NCBI GenBank assembly: GCA_019418525.1
Contig: DYBS01000032.1
Coordinates: 1 to 15,720 of the forward strand
Length of the DNA stretch: 15,720 bases
Reading direction: 5' to 3'
Source of the DNA: Clostridiales bacterium
Lineage (GTDB): Bacteria; Bacillota; Clostridia; Oscillospirales; Oscillospiraceae
Shown here: piece after piece, positions 6,670 through 15,257 of the stretch
Layout of the letters: every line of letters starts with the position of its first letter
How positions within the stretch are numbered: the stretch's first letter is position 1
Position numbers and translations under genes: made by a program
Notes under the pieces: model-generated
Databases searched by the model: none
Told to the model about the DNA's origin: nothing
What the model saw: only the letters and a program-made list of their open reading frames with translations

Positions 6670-8583
6670 TTAGGCCTCAATGAACTGATCCTTGCCCTCG
6701 GCGCACTCGGGGCAGACCCAGTCCTCGGGCAGGTTCTCAAACAGGGTGCCGGGGGCGATCTCGGCGTCCTCGTCGCCCAGCTCAGGGATGTACTCATAGC
6801 CGCAGCCGCCGCAGACATAGCGCTTGCCGATGGGCTCGGGCTTGGGGGCGGGAGGCCGCTTCATCTTCACCATGGGGGGCGCCGGCTGCTTCTCACCAGT
6901 GTCCAGGGCGGCGGCCAGCAGGGGCAGGATCTCGTTGACATCGCCCACGATGCCGTAGTCGCAGTTCTTGAAGATAGGGGCGTTGCCATTCTTATTGATG
7001 GCCACGATGGTGGAGGCGTCCTTGATGCCCTTCAGATGCTGGGTGGCGCCCGAGATACCGCAGGCGATGTATAGGTTGCCGGTAAACTTCTGGCCGGACA
7101 TGCCTACATAGCGGCTCAGAGGAACATATTTGAGCGTCTCGGCCACCGGGCGGGAGGAACCCACCGCGGCGCCGGCAGCTTTCGCCAGGTTCTCAATGAG
7201 CTTCATGTTCTTCTTGTCGCCGATACCCTTACCGGCAGAGACCACCCGCTCAGCCTGGTTGATGGGGGTGTCCATGGGGATGCCCACGGTAAAGTCGTGT
7301 CCGTCCTTCTTCAGTGCCTCCACCAGAGCGGCCACCTTGTCCTTGGACGCTCCGTCCCGGAAAAGCTGGCGCTTGCGCACGCCGGTGATGGGGGCGGGCT
7401 TTTTGGCTACAGAGCGGCTGCCGCTGCCGCTGCCCTTGGAGATTTTGCCGATGAGGTGGGAGGCAATAACCACCCGCTGAATCTCATTGGTGCCCTCGTA
7501 GATGGTGGTGATCTTGGCGTCGCGGTACATCCGCTCCACGTCCATACCTTTGAGGAAACCAGTGCCGCCGAAGATCTGCACCGCGTCGTTGGTGACCTCC
7601 AGGGCAATGTCCGAGGCGTACATCTTGGCCATGGCGGACTCCATGCCGTAGGGCTCGTGGTGCTCCTTCAGCTCGGCGGCGGAGTAGATGAGGAACCGGG
7701 CGCAGCGCAGCTTGGTGGCCATGTCCGCCAGCTTGAAGGCCAGGGACTGCTGGGCGGCGATGGGCTTGCCGAACTGAACCCTCTCCTTGGAGTACTCCAG
7801 GGCGGACTCATAGGCCCCCTGGGCGATGCCCAGGGCCTGGGCTGCGATGCCGATACGGCCGCCGTCGAGGGTGGCCATGGCGATTTTGAAGCCGTCACCC
7901 TCCTTGCCCAGCAGGTTTTCCTTGGGTACCTTCACATCATTAAAGATCAACTCAGCGGTAGAGGAGGAGCGGATACCCATCTTGTCATAGTGGTCGCCAA
8001 ACTCGAATCCCTTCCAGCCCTTCTCCACAATGAAGGCGGAGATGCCCCGGGTGCCGATGTCCGGGGTGGTGACGGCAAAGACCACATAGGTGTCCGCCTT
8101 GGGGGCGTTGGTGATGAAGATTTTGCCGCCGTTGAGCAGCCAGTGGTCGCCCTTGTCCACGGCGGTGGTCTCGGTGCCGCCGGCATCGGAGCCGGCGTTG
8201 GGCTCGGTGAGGCCGAAGGCGCCAATTTTTTCACCTCTGGCCAGGGGCACCAGATATTTCTTCTTCTGCTCCTCGGTGCCGAAGGCGAAGATCGGCCAGG
8301 AGCCAAGGGACACGTGGGCGGACAGAATCACGCCCGTGCCGCCGTCTACCCGGGACAGCTCCTCCACGGCGATGGCGTAGCTAATGGCATCCAGCCCCGC
8401 GCCGCCGTACTCCTTGGGGTAGGGGATACCCATCAGGCCCAGCTCCCCCAGTTTTTTTACGGCTTCGGCCGGAAACTCATTGGCCTGATCCAGGGAGAAG
8501 GCGATGGGCTTGACCTCCTCTTCGGCGAAGGCGCGGATCTTGGCGCGCAACTGTTCATGCGCTTGGGTCGTCTGGAACAACAT
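6670..8583 (-). CDS. Acyl-CoA dehydrogenase / EtfA FAD-domain / rubredoxin fusion
   Basis: 637 residues in three modules. Residues 1-380 are a complete short-chain-type acyl-CoA dehydrogenase: LTEPNAGSDAG (125-135), IFGGTGFLKG (337-346) and IYEGTNEIQR (361-370) with catalytic base E363. A Gly-Ser linker (381-392) leads to residues about 400-560, the C-terminal FAD domain of electron-transfer flavoprotein alpha (GKGIG 451-455, GMSGQ 494-498, GISGATQHLKG 509-519, AINKN 528-532, DYGIVGD 542-548). EtfA domain I is absent. A Pro-rich linker (561-585) leads to a rubredoxin (586-637) with iron ligands C591, C594, C624 and C627. I infer that electrons from acyl-CoA pass to the mobile FAD, then rubredoxin, then FprA. 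No EtfB gene lies here, so NADH-linked bifurcation is not supported. Start fixed by AAGGAGGAAGCAAC before ATG. The reverse flow, enoyl-CoA reduction by rubredoxin, remains possible. Confidence 0.93.
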   Translation of the reverse strand: MLFQTTQAHEQLRAKIRAFAEEEVKPIAFSLDQANEFPAEAVKKLGELGLMGIPYPKEYGGAGLDAISYAIAVEELSRVDGGTGVILSAHVSLGSWPIFAFGTEEQKKKYLVPLARGEKIGAFGLTEPNAGSDAGGTETTAVDKGDHWLLNGGKIFITNAPKADTYVVFAVTTPDIGTRGISAFIVEKGWKGFEFGDHYDKMGIRSSSTAELIFNDVKVPKENLLGKEGDGFKIAMATLDGGRIGIAAQALGIAQGAYESALEYSKERVQFGKPIAAQQSLAFKLADMATKLRCARFLIYSAAELKEHHEPYGMESAMAKMYASDIALEVTNDAVQIFGGTGFLKGMDVERMYRDAKITTIYEGTNEIQRVVIASHLIGKISKGSGSGSRSVAKKPAPITGVRKRQLFRDGASKDKVAALVEALKKDGHDFTVGIPMDTPINQAERVVSAGKGIGDKKNMKLIENLAKAAGAAVGSSRPVAETLKYVPLSRYVGMSGQKFTGNLYIACGISGATQHLKGIKDASTIVAINKNGNAPIFKNCDYGIVGDVNEILPLLAAALDTGEKQPAPPMVKMKRPPAPKPEPIGKRYVCGGCGYEYIPELGDEDAEIAPGTLFENLPEDWVCPECAEGKDQFIEA

Positions 8584-8608
8584 GTTGCTTCCTCCTTACA
8601 CATAATTA

Positions 8609-8633
8609 AAAGTGGATAAAATTAGTCCAATTT
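8609..8633. promoter_or_regulatory. Probable Rrf2 operator in front of the fusion gene (site 2)
   Basis: Contains the imperfect palindrome TGGATAAAATTAGTCCA (8613-8629). On the - strand it reads GGACTAATTTTATCCA, and the promoter-side site at 9094-9118 reads TGACAAACTTTATCCA: both share GAC-N-AA-N-TTTATCCA. By eye it matches about 18 of 25 positions of the E. coli IscR type-1 consensus. It lies between the rrf2 stop (8647) and the fusion start (8583). Only a poor promoter (TTGGAC-N17-AATTAT, - strand) can be drawn here and it would leave almost no leader, so the site may block read-through rather than initiation. Confidence 0.6.
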
Positions 8634-8646
8634 GTAGGCGAAAAAA

Positions 8647-9051
8647 TCAGTCTGCCGGACCCAAAATGTCCTCCAAAGTGTGGGCCTTCAGTTCCGCATT
8701 CAGCTTTTCCTGAATGCCTGTCAGATGGCAGTGAACCGTACAGCCGCCATGGCTGGCCCGCCAGGGACAGGAATAGGTGGGATCCATACAACTGCTTAGG
8801 CGGGAATCCTCTCCCATAGCGGTCATCAGGTCGTAGAGAGTGACCCGGTTGAGCTCTGCCGACAGGCGACAGCCACCTTCGGCGCCGCGGGCTACCTCCA
8901 CAAATCCGGCCCTGGCAAGCTTTTTGAGAATCTTGTGTGCAAAGGACTGGGGGACCAGCTCCCGCTCCGCCGCCTCCGCCGCTGTACGGCGCTCCCCATC
9001 CCGCAGGGTGCGCAGCAGGCGCAGGGCATAATCGGTTTCGCGGGTAATCAC
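8647..9051 (-). CDS. Rrf2-family transcriptional regulator, Cys-rich (IscR/NsrR-like)
   Basis: 134 residues with the Rrf2 winged helix at about 1-65 (opening ITRETDYALRLL, wing near GAEGGCRL). The C-terminal half carries C88, C95, C104 and C108 (C-x6-C-x8-C-x3-C), placed like the Fe-S ligands of IscR and NsrR but with different spacing, so I infer an iron-sulfur or redox sensor of O2, NO or iron status. It starts with GTG at 9051, about 10 bases after AAAGGAG. It is first in the unit with the acyl-CoA dehydrogenase fusion (63 bp downstream) and fprA. Its own promoter and the gap before the fusion carry matching operator-like sites, so it probably represses itself and its neighbours. Confidence 0.9.
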   Translation of the reverse strand: MITRETDYALRLLRTLRDGERRTAAEAAERELVPQSFAHKILKKLARAGFVEVARGAEGGCRLSAELNRVTLYDLMTAMGEDSRLSSCMDPTYSCPWRASHGGCTVHCHLTGIQEKLNAELKAHTLEDILGPAD

Positions 9052-9085
9052 AGCCGCTCCACTCCTTTCTGATTGGTCTGGCTAC

Positions 9086-9114
9086 AACATATCATTTTGG
9101 ATAAAGTTTGTCAA
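9086..9114 (-). promoter_or_regulatory. Sigma-A promoter of rrf2-fusion-fprA
   Basis: On the - strand: TTGACA (9109-9114), 17-bp spacer, TATGTT (9086-9091). The -35 is perfect and the -10 matches four of six. Transcription would start near 9079, giving a leader of about 28 nt before the GTG at 9051. The -35 and spacer are covered by the operator-like site at 9094-9118. Confidence 0.75.
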
Positions 9115-9118
9115 GTAT
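9094..9118. promoter_or_regulatory. Probable Rrf2 operator over the rrf2 promoter (site 1)
   Basis: Read on the - strand it begins ATACTTGAC (9118-9110), a perfect left half of the E. coli IscR type-1 consensus, and continues into TTTATCCA (9105-9098), shared with site 2 at 8609-8633. About 18 of 25 positions fit the full consensus by eye. It overlaps the -35 box and spacer, where a bound regulator would block RNA polymerase, implying autorepression. Confidence 0.6.
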
Positions 9119-9142
9119 AATTTTCCAAAATCGTCACAATGT

Positions 9143-9177
9143 AAAAAAACGCGCGGCATGTTTTGGCATGCCGCGCG
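9143..9177 (-). terminator. Intrinsic terminator of hppA
   Basis: An 11-bp GC-rich stem, CGCGCGGCATG (9150-9160) with CATGCCGCGCG (9167-9177), followed on the - strand by seven T (9143-9149). It lies 15 bp beyond the hppA stop codon and just before the rrf2 promoter, so it isolates the two units. Confidence 0.93.
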
Positions 9178-9192
9178 CTGAGGTCAGGATTT

Positions 9193-11304
<2,112 letters not shown>

Positions 11305-11328
11305 CTTTCCCCACTCCTTTTTTTCTTT

Positions 11329-11353
11329 GGAAGCCTTGTAACACAAGGCTTCC
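11329..11353. promoter_or_regulatory. Leader hairpin just upstream of the hppA ribosome binding site
   Basis: Perfect 11-bp stem, GGAAGCCTTGT (11329-11339) with ACAAGGCTTCC (11343-11353), AAC loop. In the hppA leader (- strand) it is followed by an A-rich stretch and then AAGGAG. It has no T-run on either exit side in the needed orientation, so it is not a terminator; mRNA stabilisation or translational control are possible roles. Confidence 0.6.
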
Positions 11354-11372
11354 AGCGTTAAGAGACAATATA

Positions 11373-11402
11373 ATATTAACGCAAAAAGGGGTGATTTGGC
11401 AA
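11373..11402 (-). promoter_or_regulatory. Possible promoter of hppA
   Basis: On the - strand: TTGCCA (11397-11402), 18-bp spacer, TAATAT (11373-11378). The -10 is flanked by an inverted repeat GCGTTAA (11355-11361) / TTAACGC (11376-11382). Just upstream of the -35 is the 12-bp palindrome TATCTTAAGATA (11406-11417). The -10 match is only four of six, so the exact start is uncertain. Confidence 0.4.
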
Positions 11403-11418
11403 GTATATCTTAAGATAA

Positions 11419-11450
11419 GAAAGCGTCAAATCCTAGGATTTGACGCTTTC
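11419..11450. terminator. 32-bp perfect palindrome, probable trkH terminator
   Basis: GAAAGCGTCAAATCCT (11419-11434) is followed directly by its exact reverse complement (11435-11450). It lies 20 bp beyond the trkH stop (11471) and is followed on the - strand by TTATCTT, a weak T-rich exit. It most likely folds as the 3' hairpin of trkA-trkH. The perfect symmetry without a spacer also suits a dimeric DNA-binding site or cruciform. Confidence 0.6.
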
Positions 11451-11470
11451 GACAAAAACGAATGATTGGT

Positions 11471-12907
11471 TTAAGAACGCTTCCATGCATTTCTGCTAAA
11501 GAGAACGAGAACAGGCAGAACCTCCAGGCGCCCGATCAGCATACACAGGGAGAGCACCAGCTTGGAGAAGCCGGAAAAGGCGGAGTAGTTGCCCATGGGG
11601 CCCACCAGCTCCAGTCCGGGGCCCACATTGCCGATGCAGGAGACTACGGCGGTGAAGGTGGTGCCAAAGGAGAAGTTGTCCACCGACACCAGCAGCGTGG
11701 CCCCCAGGGCGATGAAAAGATAGGCTGCAAAAAAGAGCTGGACGGAGCGCAGGCTGTCCTCATCTACCACCCGGCCGTCCAGCTTGACCACGTTGACGGA
11801 GCGGGGGTGCACCACCTGCCGGATCTCCCGGCGGATGCACTTGAGCAGGAGCAGAACGCGGGAGCACTTGATGGCGCCGCCGGTGGAGCCGGCGCAGGCG
11901 CCGATGAACATGAGCAGCACCAGCAGAATCCGCGAAAACTCCGGCCACAGGTTGAAGTCAGTGCTGGCGAAGCCGGTGGTGGAGATAATCGAGCCCACCT
12001 GAAATGCGGCGTGGCGCACGGCGGAGCCGTCCGCCGGATACATGGGCCAGATGTTGATGGAGATCAGGAGGGTGCTGAAAGCCACCACGGCCAGAAAGAA
12101 GCGCAGCTCGTCGCTGCGGAGCGCCTGGCGGACCTTGCCGCAGAGCAGCAGGAAGTAGAGGGCAAAGTTGATGGAGAAGACCAGCATGAAGAGCGTGATG
12201 ATGACCTCAATGGCAGGGCTTTCATAGGCCGCAATAGACAGGTTTCTGGTGGAGAAGCCGCCGGTGCCCGCGGTGGCGAAGGAGTGAACCAGGCTGTCAT
12301 ACCACGGCATGCCGGCGATTCGCAGGCAGAAGACCTCCAGCAGAGTGAGGGCGCAGTAGATGCCGTAGAGGATTTTGGAGGACTGGCTGGTCTTGGGTAC
12401 CAGCTTGCTCACAATGGGCCCGGGGCTCTCGGCGCGCATCACATGCAGGGTCCGTCCGCCCAGGCTGGGCAGCAGGGCGATGGTGAGGATCAGCACCCCC
12501 ATGCCGCCCATCCAGTGCATGAAGGAGCGCCAGAAAAGGATTCCTCTGGGCAGGGGCTCCACTGCGGTCAGGACGGAGGCGCCGGTAGTGGTGAAGCCGG
12601 AGACCGACTCGAAGAAGCAGTCCACATAGGAGGGGAAAAAGCCGCTGAAAAAGAAGGGGAGGGCGCCGAAGGCGCTCATCAGCAGCCAGATGAGGGCCAC
12701 GGCGAAAAAGCCCTCCCGGGGGAAAAAGTGGTCGTTGCTGCGTATGAGGGAAAGGGCGAGCCCCACTGCTCCCGTCATGGCAATGGACAGGAGGAAGGGA
12801 AGGGGATTTTCGCGGTAGAACAGGCAGACCAGCAGGGGGAGGAGCAGCGCGCCTGCCTCTACCAGCAGGGTCTTGCCCGTCAACTTGAAGACCAGGCGGA
12901 AGTTCAT
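11471..12907 (-). CDS. trkH: Potassium uptake channel subunit (TrkH/KtrB family)
   Basis: 478-residue K+-translocating membrane subunit. The four pore-loop filter segments of the Trk/Ktr fold are readable: TTTGAS (106-111), TAGTGGF (212-218), STTGFAS (309-315) and GNVGPG (426-431), each with the filter glycine. Its length and its partner, a double-RCK TrkA, favour the TrkH type over the shorter KtrB type. The ATG overlaps the trkA stop by four bases, so the two are translationally coupled and made together. Second and last gene of the unit; a long palindrome 20 bp downstream probably ends it. Confidence 0.94.
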   Translation of the reverse strand: MNFRLVFKLTGKTLLVEAGALLLPLLVCLFYRENPLPFLLSIAMTGAVGLALSLIRSNDHFFPREGFFAVALIWLLMSAFGALPFFFSGFFPSYVDCFFESVSGFTTTGASVLTAVEPLPRGILFWRSFMHWMGGMGVLILTIALLPSLGGRTLHVMRAESPGPIVSKLVPKTSQSSKILYGIYCALTLLEVFCLRIAGMPWYDSLVHSFATAGTGGFSTRNLSIAAYESPAIEVIITLFMLVFSINFALYFLLLCGKVRQALRSDELRFFLAVVAFSTLLISINIWPMYPADGSAVRHAAFQVGSIISTTGFASTDFNLWPEFSRILLVLLMFIGACAGSTGGAIKCSRVLLLLKCIRREIRQVVHPRSVNVVKLDGRVVDEDSLRSVQLFFAAYLFIALGATLLVSVDNFSFGTTFTAVVSCIGNVGPGLELVGPMGNYSAFSGFSKLVLSLCMLIGRLEVLPVLVLFSRNAWKRS

Positions 12908-14295
12908 GCGTCGCCTCCCAGCTCCAGAAGGGAGTCCTCAAAGATGTCGTTGAGATCCAGAATCCCGTGGTTGCGGGATATGACGATCACGGTGTCACCA
13001 GCGGCGATGGAAGAGGAGCCGTCAGGGATTACGATACGGCCCTGGTGCACCAGGACGGCGACCAGGATGCCAGGCTTCAGGCGCAGCTCTCGCAGGGGGG
13101 TGTCCCGGTTTCGGGTGGTTGCATTGGCCACAAATTCCATAGCCTCGGCGTGGCCGTCGGCGATCTTGTAGAGGGCGTTCATGACGCTGCCCTTGGAGTT
13201 CTGCATACCGCGTACCACCTGAAGAATCTGCCCGGCGGTCAGCAGCTTGGGGGAGATCACGCTGTCCAGCCCAGCGGCGTGGGCGATGCCGGCATAATTC
13301 TGGCGGTTGGACTTGGCCACCACCTTGGGTATGCCCTGCTGCATGGCGTAGAGGGAGATAATGAGGTTGTCTTCATCCCGGTCGGTGAGGGCTACGAAGG
13401 CGTCGGAGGCGGTCACATCCTCCTCCTCCAGAAGTTCCTGGTCGGTGCCGTCGCCGCAGATGACCGTGGCCTTGGGCAGTACCTCGCTGAGATGGCGGCA
13501 GCGGTCCAGACTGCGCTCAATGATCTTTACGTGTATGCCAAGCCGCTCCAGAATGGCGGTGAGGTAGTGTGCGATTCGTCCGCCGCCCACCAGAAATACG
13601 TTGCGGCACCTGGGATTGTGCCGCCCCAGCAGGCGAAAGAAGGCGGTCAGGCCGGTAGGCTGGCCGATCAGATAGAGCCGGTCCCCCACCTGGGGCACAA
13701 AGGAACCGTCGGGGATGACCACATCTCCCTCCGCCCGCTCGGCGGCACAGAACAGCATAGGGAGGGACTGGAGCTGGCCGCTCTGGGCGGACAGGGGATG
13801 TCCCACCAGAAAGTCCTCCTCCCGCACCCGGAAGCCAATCAGCTCCACCCGACCCCGGCAAAAGGTCTCCAGATTGGCGGCAGGGGGAAAGCGAAGCAGA
13901 CGGGCGATCTCCGCCGCCGCGGCGTTTTCCGGGTTGATGACCAGGTCGATGCCCAGGGCCTCCTTCAGCAGGGAGAGCTCCATAGCATATTCTACATTGC
14001 GTACCCGGGCGATCGTATACTTGGCGCCCAGCCGCTTGGCGGTCAGGCAGCAGACCATGTTGACCTCATCCATACTGGTGGCGGCGATCAGCACATCCGC
14101 AGCATCCACACCCGACTCTCTCAGGGCGGAAATGGACGCGCCGTTGCCTTTGACACACATGACATCCAGGGCCTCAGAGGCGTGGCGGAGAGCGGCGTCG
14201 TTGGTGTCAATTACGGTGATATCGTGCTCCTCCTGAGAGAGGTGCTCGGCGAGGGTAAAGCCCACCTTGCCGTCGCCCACGATGATGATTTTCAA
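12904..14295 (-). CDS. trkA: Trk potassium uptake regulatory subunit (double RCK, NAD-binding)
   Basis: 463 residues: two RCK-N Rossmann domains, each followed by an RCK-C domain, as in classical TrkA. The first nucleotide loop is GDGKVG (7-12) with acidic D30 at the end of strand 2, so NAD(H) binding is expected. The second loop is GGGRIA (237-242), with the last glycine replaced by Ala, and E260 at the matching acidic position. The cytoplasmic ring it forms gates the TrkH pore encoded by the next, overlapping gene. ATG preceded by GGAG at a short distance and AAAGGA further up. Upstream are two ATCTTAA direct repeats spaced like an OmpR-family response-regulator box. Confidence 0.94.
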   Translation of the reverse strand: MKIIIVGDGKVGFTLAEHLSQEEHDITVIDTNDAALRHASEALDVMCVKGNGASISALRESGVDAADVLIAATSMDEVNMVCCLTAKRLGAKYTIARVRNVEYAMELSLLKEALGIDLVINPENAAAAEIARLLRFPPAANLETFCRGRVELIGFRVREEDFLVGHPLSAQSGQLQSLPMLFCAAERAEGDVVIPDGSFVPQVGDRLYLIGQPTGLTAFFRLLGRHNPRCRNVFLVGGGRIAHYLTAILERLGIHVKIIERSLDRCRHLSEVLPKATVICGDGTDQELLEEEDVTASDAFVALTDRDEDNLIISLYAMQQGIPKVVAKSNRQNYAGIAHAAGLDSVISPKLLTAGQILQVVRGMQNSKGSVMNALYKIADGHAEAMEFVANATTRNRDTPLRELRLKPGILVAVLVHQGRIVIPDGSSSIAAGDTVIVISRNHGILDLNDIFEDSLLELGGDA

Positions 14296-14340
14296 GCTCC
14301 ATACATCCTTTCAGAGCGCCCGGAGGTGCCCCACAACACA

Positions 14341-14379
14341 TTGCATGCTAATCTTAACGCAATCTTAACACGCATGCAA
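14341..14379. promoter_or_regulatory. Direct repeats framed by an inverted repeat upstream of trkA
   Basis: ATCTTAA occurs at 14351-14357 and 14362-14368, a 7-bp repeat with 4-bp gap, which is the 11-bp period of OmpR/PhoB-family response-regulator boxes. The pair is framed by TTGCATGC (14341-14348) and its reverse complement GCATGCAA (14372-14379). It lies 46-84 bp before the trkA start. No convincing sigma-A -35 and -10 pair is seen here (best TTGCAT-N17-TAAGAT on the - strand), as would fit an activator-dependent promoter. Confidence 0.5.
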
Positions 14380-14397
14380 GGACATTATGCGTAATTT

Positions 14398-14443
14398 GCC
14401 GAAAAAGAGCCCCTCTCCACAGGGAGAGGGGCTCTTTTTCGGC
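14398..14443. terminator. Intrinsic terminator after the exported-protein gene
   Basis: Perfect 21-bp stem, 14398-14418 with 14423-14443, loop ACAG. On the - strand the GC-rich core GAGCCCCTCTCC and its complement is followed by TTTTTCGGC, a good terminator 2 bp beyond the stop of the gene at 14446. The same is true on the + strand (TTTTTCGGCTTTTAT), so it works in both directions. Confidence 0.92.
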
Positions 14444-14445
14444 TT

Positions 14446-15147
14446 TTATACCGTCCATTCACTGTGCACCAGGCCGACCAGATACCAGTCACCCTGATAG
14501 CATTCAAACACCAGTTTGAGAGAACACCAGTCGTATCCGGCCATCTGTTCGTCCAGACCGGGAAAGTGATACTCCACAAAACGTCCCTCCGGATAGGCGG
14601 AGGCCACATTTTCCAGCGCGTTTCCCTGCATCAGAACGGTGTCTACCGCCGTCTCAGGGGCGGCAGTATAGTCGGCATTGAAGACGTAGCGCTCAAAATA
14701 CTCCCGTCCGGTCAGTTCAATGGGGGCGCCGGTGCCGTCCTCAATACCCCACACATAAGGGATGTCGTCCTCGGGCAAGAGGACGAGCTGGGCGGGGAGG
14801 AGATTGCGGTCACAACTGGGCTCCACCGTGGAGTAAGGCGTCAGGGTAACCCCTTTCTCCGGGTGCACCAGCGCGGCCAGGGCCTCATAATCGCTCTCCT
14901 TCAGCGCGGCGAGAACCTGTCCGGCACGGTCGGACAGGCAGGAGGTGCCGGCGTCGGCCGGCGCGGCCTGGTAGAGGGTAGATCTACCCTCTACCTCAAT
15001 AGCGTCCAGCGCGGAAACTGCGGGATACTCCGCTGCGGTGGCACGGACCGAGTTCAGGCTGGCAGAGGAGATCCCGCTGCCGAACAGGGTGCCCAGTGCA
15101 AGCCCGCCCAAAAGGGCGATCAGGGCAAATAGCACGGCCTTCTTCAT
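14446..15147 (-). CDS. Conserved exported or membrane-anchored protein, function unknown
   Basis: 233 residues from ATG at 15147, preceded by GGAAAGG; the GTG nine bases earlier lies almost on top of that site. Residues 1-26 are an N-terminal hydrophobic segment (signal or anchor) with little sign of a lipobox. Residues about 70-233 are extracellular, with LVHPEKGVTLTPY (93-105), YVWG (121-124), VEYHFPG (191-197) and the terminal WYLVGLVHSEWTV (221-233). I recognise these from a conserved but uncharacterised exported family of Bacilli and Clostridia; no role is assigned. C70, C112, C208 and C216 could form disulfides. It is a single-gene unit between its own promoter and a strong terminator. 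Confidence 0.8.
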   Translation of the reverse strand: MKKAVLFALIALLGGLALGTLFGSGISSASLNSVRATAAEYPAVSALDAIEVEGRSTLYQAAPADAGTSCLSDRAGQVLAALKESDYEALAALVHPEKGVTLTPYSTVEPSCDRNLLPAQLVLLPEDDIPYVWGIEDGTGAPIELTGREYFERYVFNADYTAAPETAVDTVLMQGNALENVASAYPEGRFVEYHFPGLDEQMAGYDWCSLKLVFECYQGDWYLVGLVHSEWTV

Positions 15148-15189
15148 CCGGTACACACCTTTCCTGTCAGGGGAAATTCACAATTCTTT

Positions 15190-15218
15190 ATTTTAAAAGC
15201 AGCACACAAAAAAAGCAA
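15190..15218 (-). promoter_or_regulatory. Possible promoter of the exported-protein gene
   Basis: On the - strand: TTGCTT (15213-15218), 17-bp spacer, TAAAAT (15190-15195). It gives a leader of about 35 nt and lies back to back with the promoter of the + strand nucleoside phosphorylase gene. Confidence 0.5.
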
Positions 15219-15220
15219 CA

Positions 15221-15253
15221 ACAAAAGGTTACAAAAGCTAGGATGCTTTTGTA
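15221..15253. promoter_or_regulatory. ACAAAAG repeat cluster between divergent promoters
   Basis: ACAAAAG stands at 15221-15227 and 15231-15237, and its reverse complement CTTTTGT at 15246-15252; the last two form a perfect 9-bp inverted repeat TACAAAAGC (15230-15238) / GCTTTTGTA (15245-15253). The cluster lies directly before the + strand -35 (15258) and the - strand -35 (15213-15218), the place for one regulator to control both genes. Confidence 0.45.
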
Positions 15254-15257
15254 TATC

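Noticed and set aside
5719..7074. Long + strand open frame opposite fprA and the fusion gene
   Set aside because: Low-complexity Gly/Val/His-rich translation, no family resemblance, and lies antisense to clear enzymes; an artefact of GC-rich codon use.
6670..8583. Electron-bifurcating Bcd-EtfAB complex
   Set aside because: EtfA domain I and EtfB, needed for the NADH and bifurcating flavin side, are not encoded here.
7297..8619. Long + strand open frame opposite the acyl-CoA dehydrogenase
   Set aside because: Shadow of the real - strand gene; no ribosome binding site and no recognisable domain.
11305..11346. Longer hppA N-terminus from TTG at 11346
   Set aside because: The extension translates a hairpin and the ribosome binding site; homologues begin at the first membrane helix.
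11462..14394. Two long + strand frames opposite trkH and trkA
   Set aside because: Shadows of the - strand K+ uptake genes; biased composition and no motifs.
15148..15156. GTG start for the exported protein
   Set aside because: Only about two bases from the GGAAAGG site; the ATG at 15147 has better spacing.
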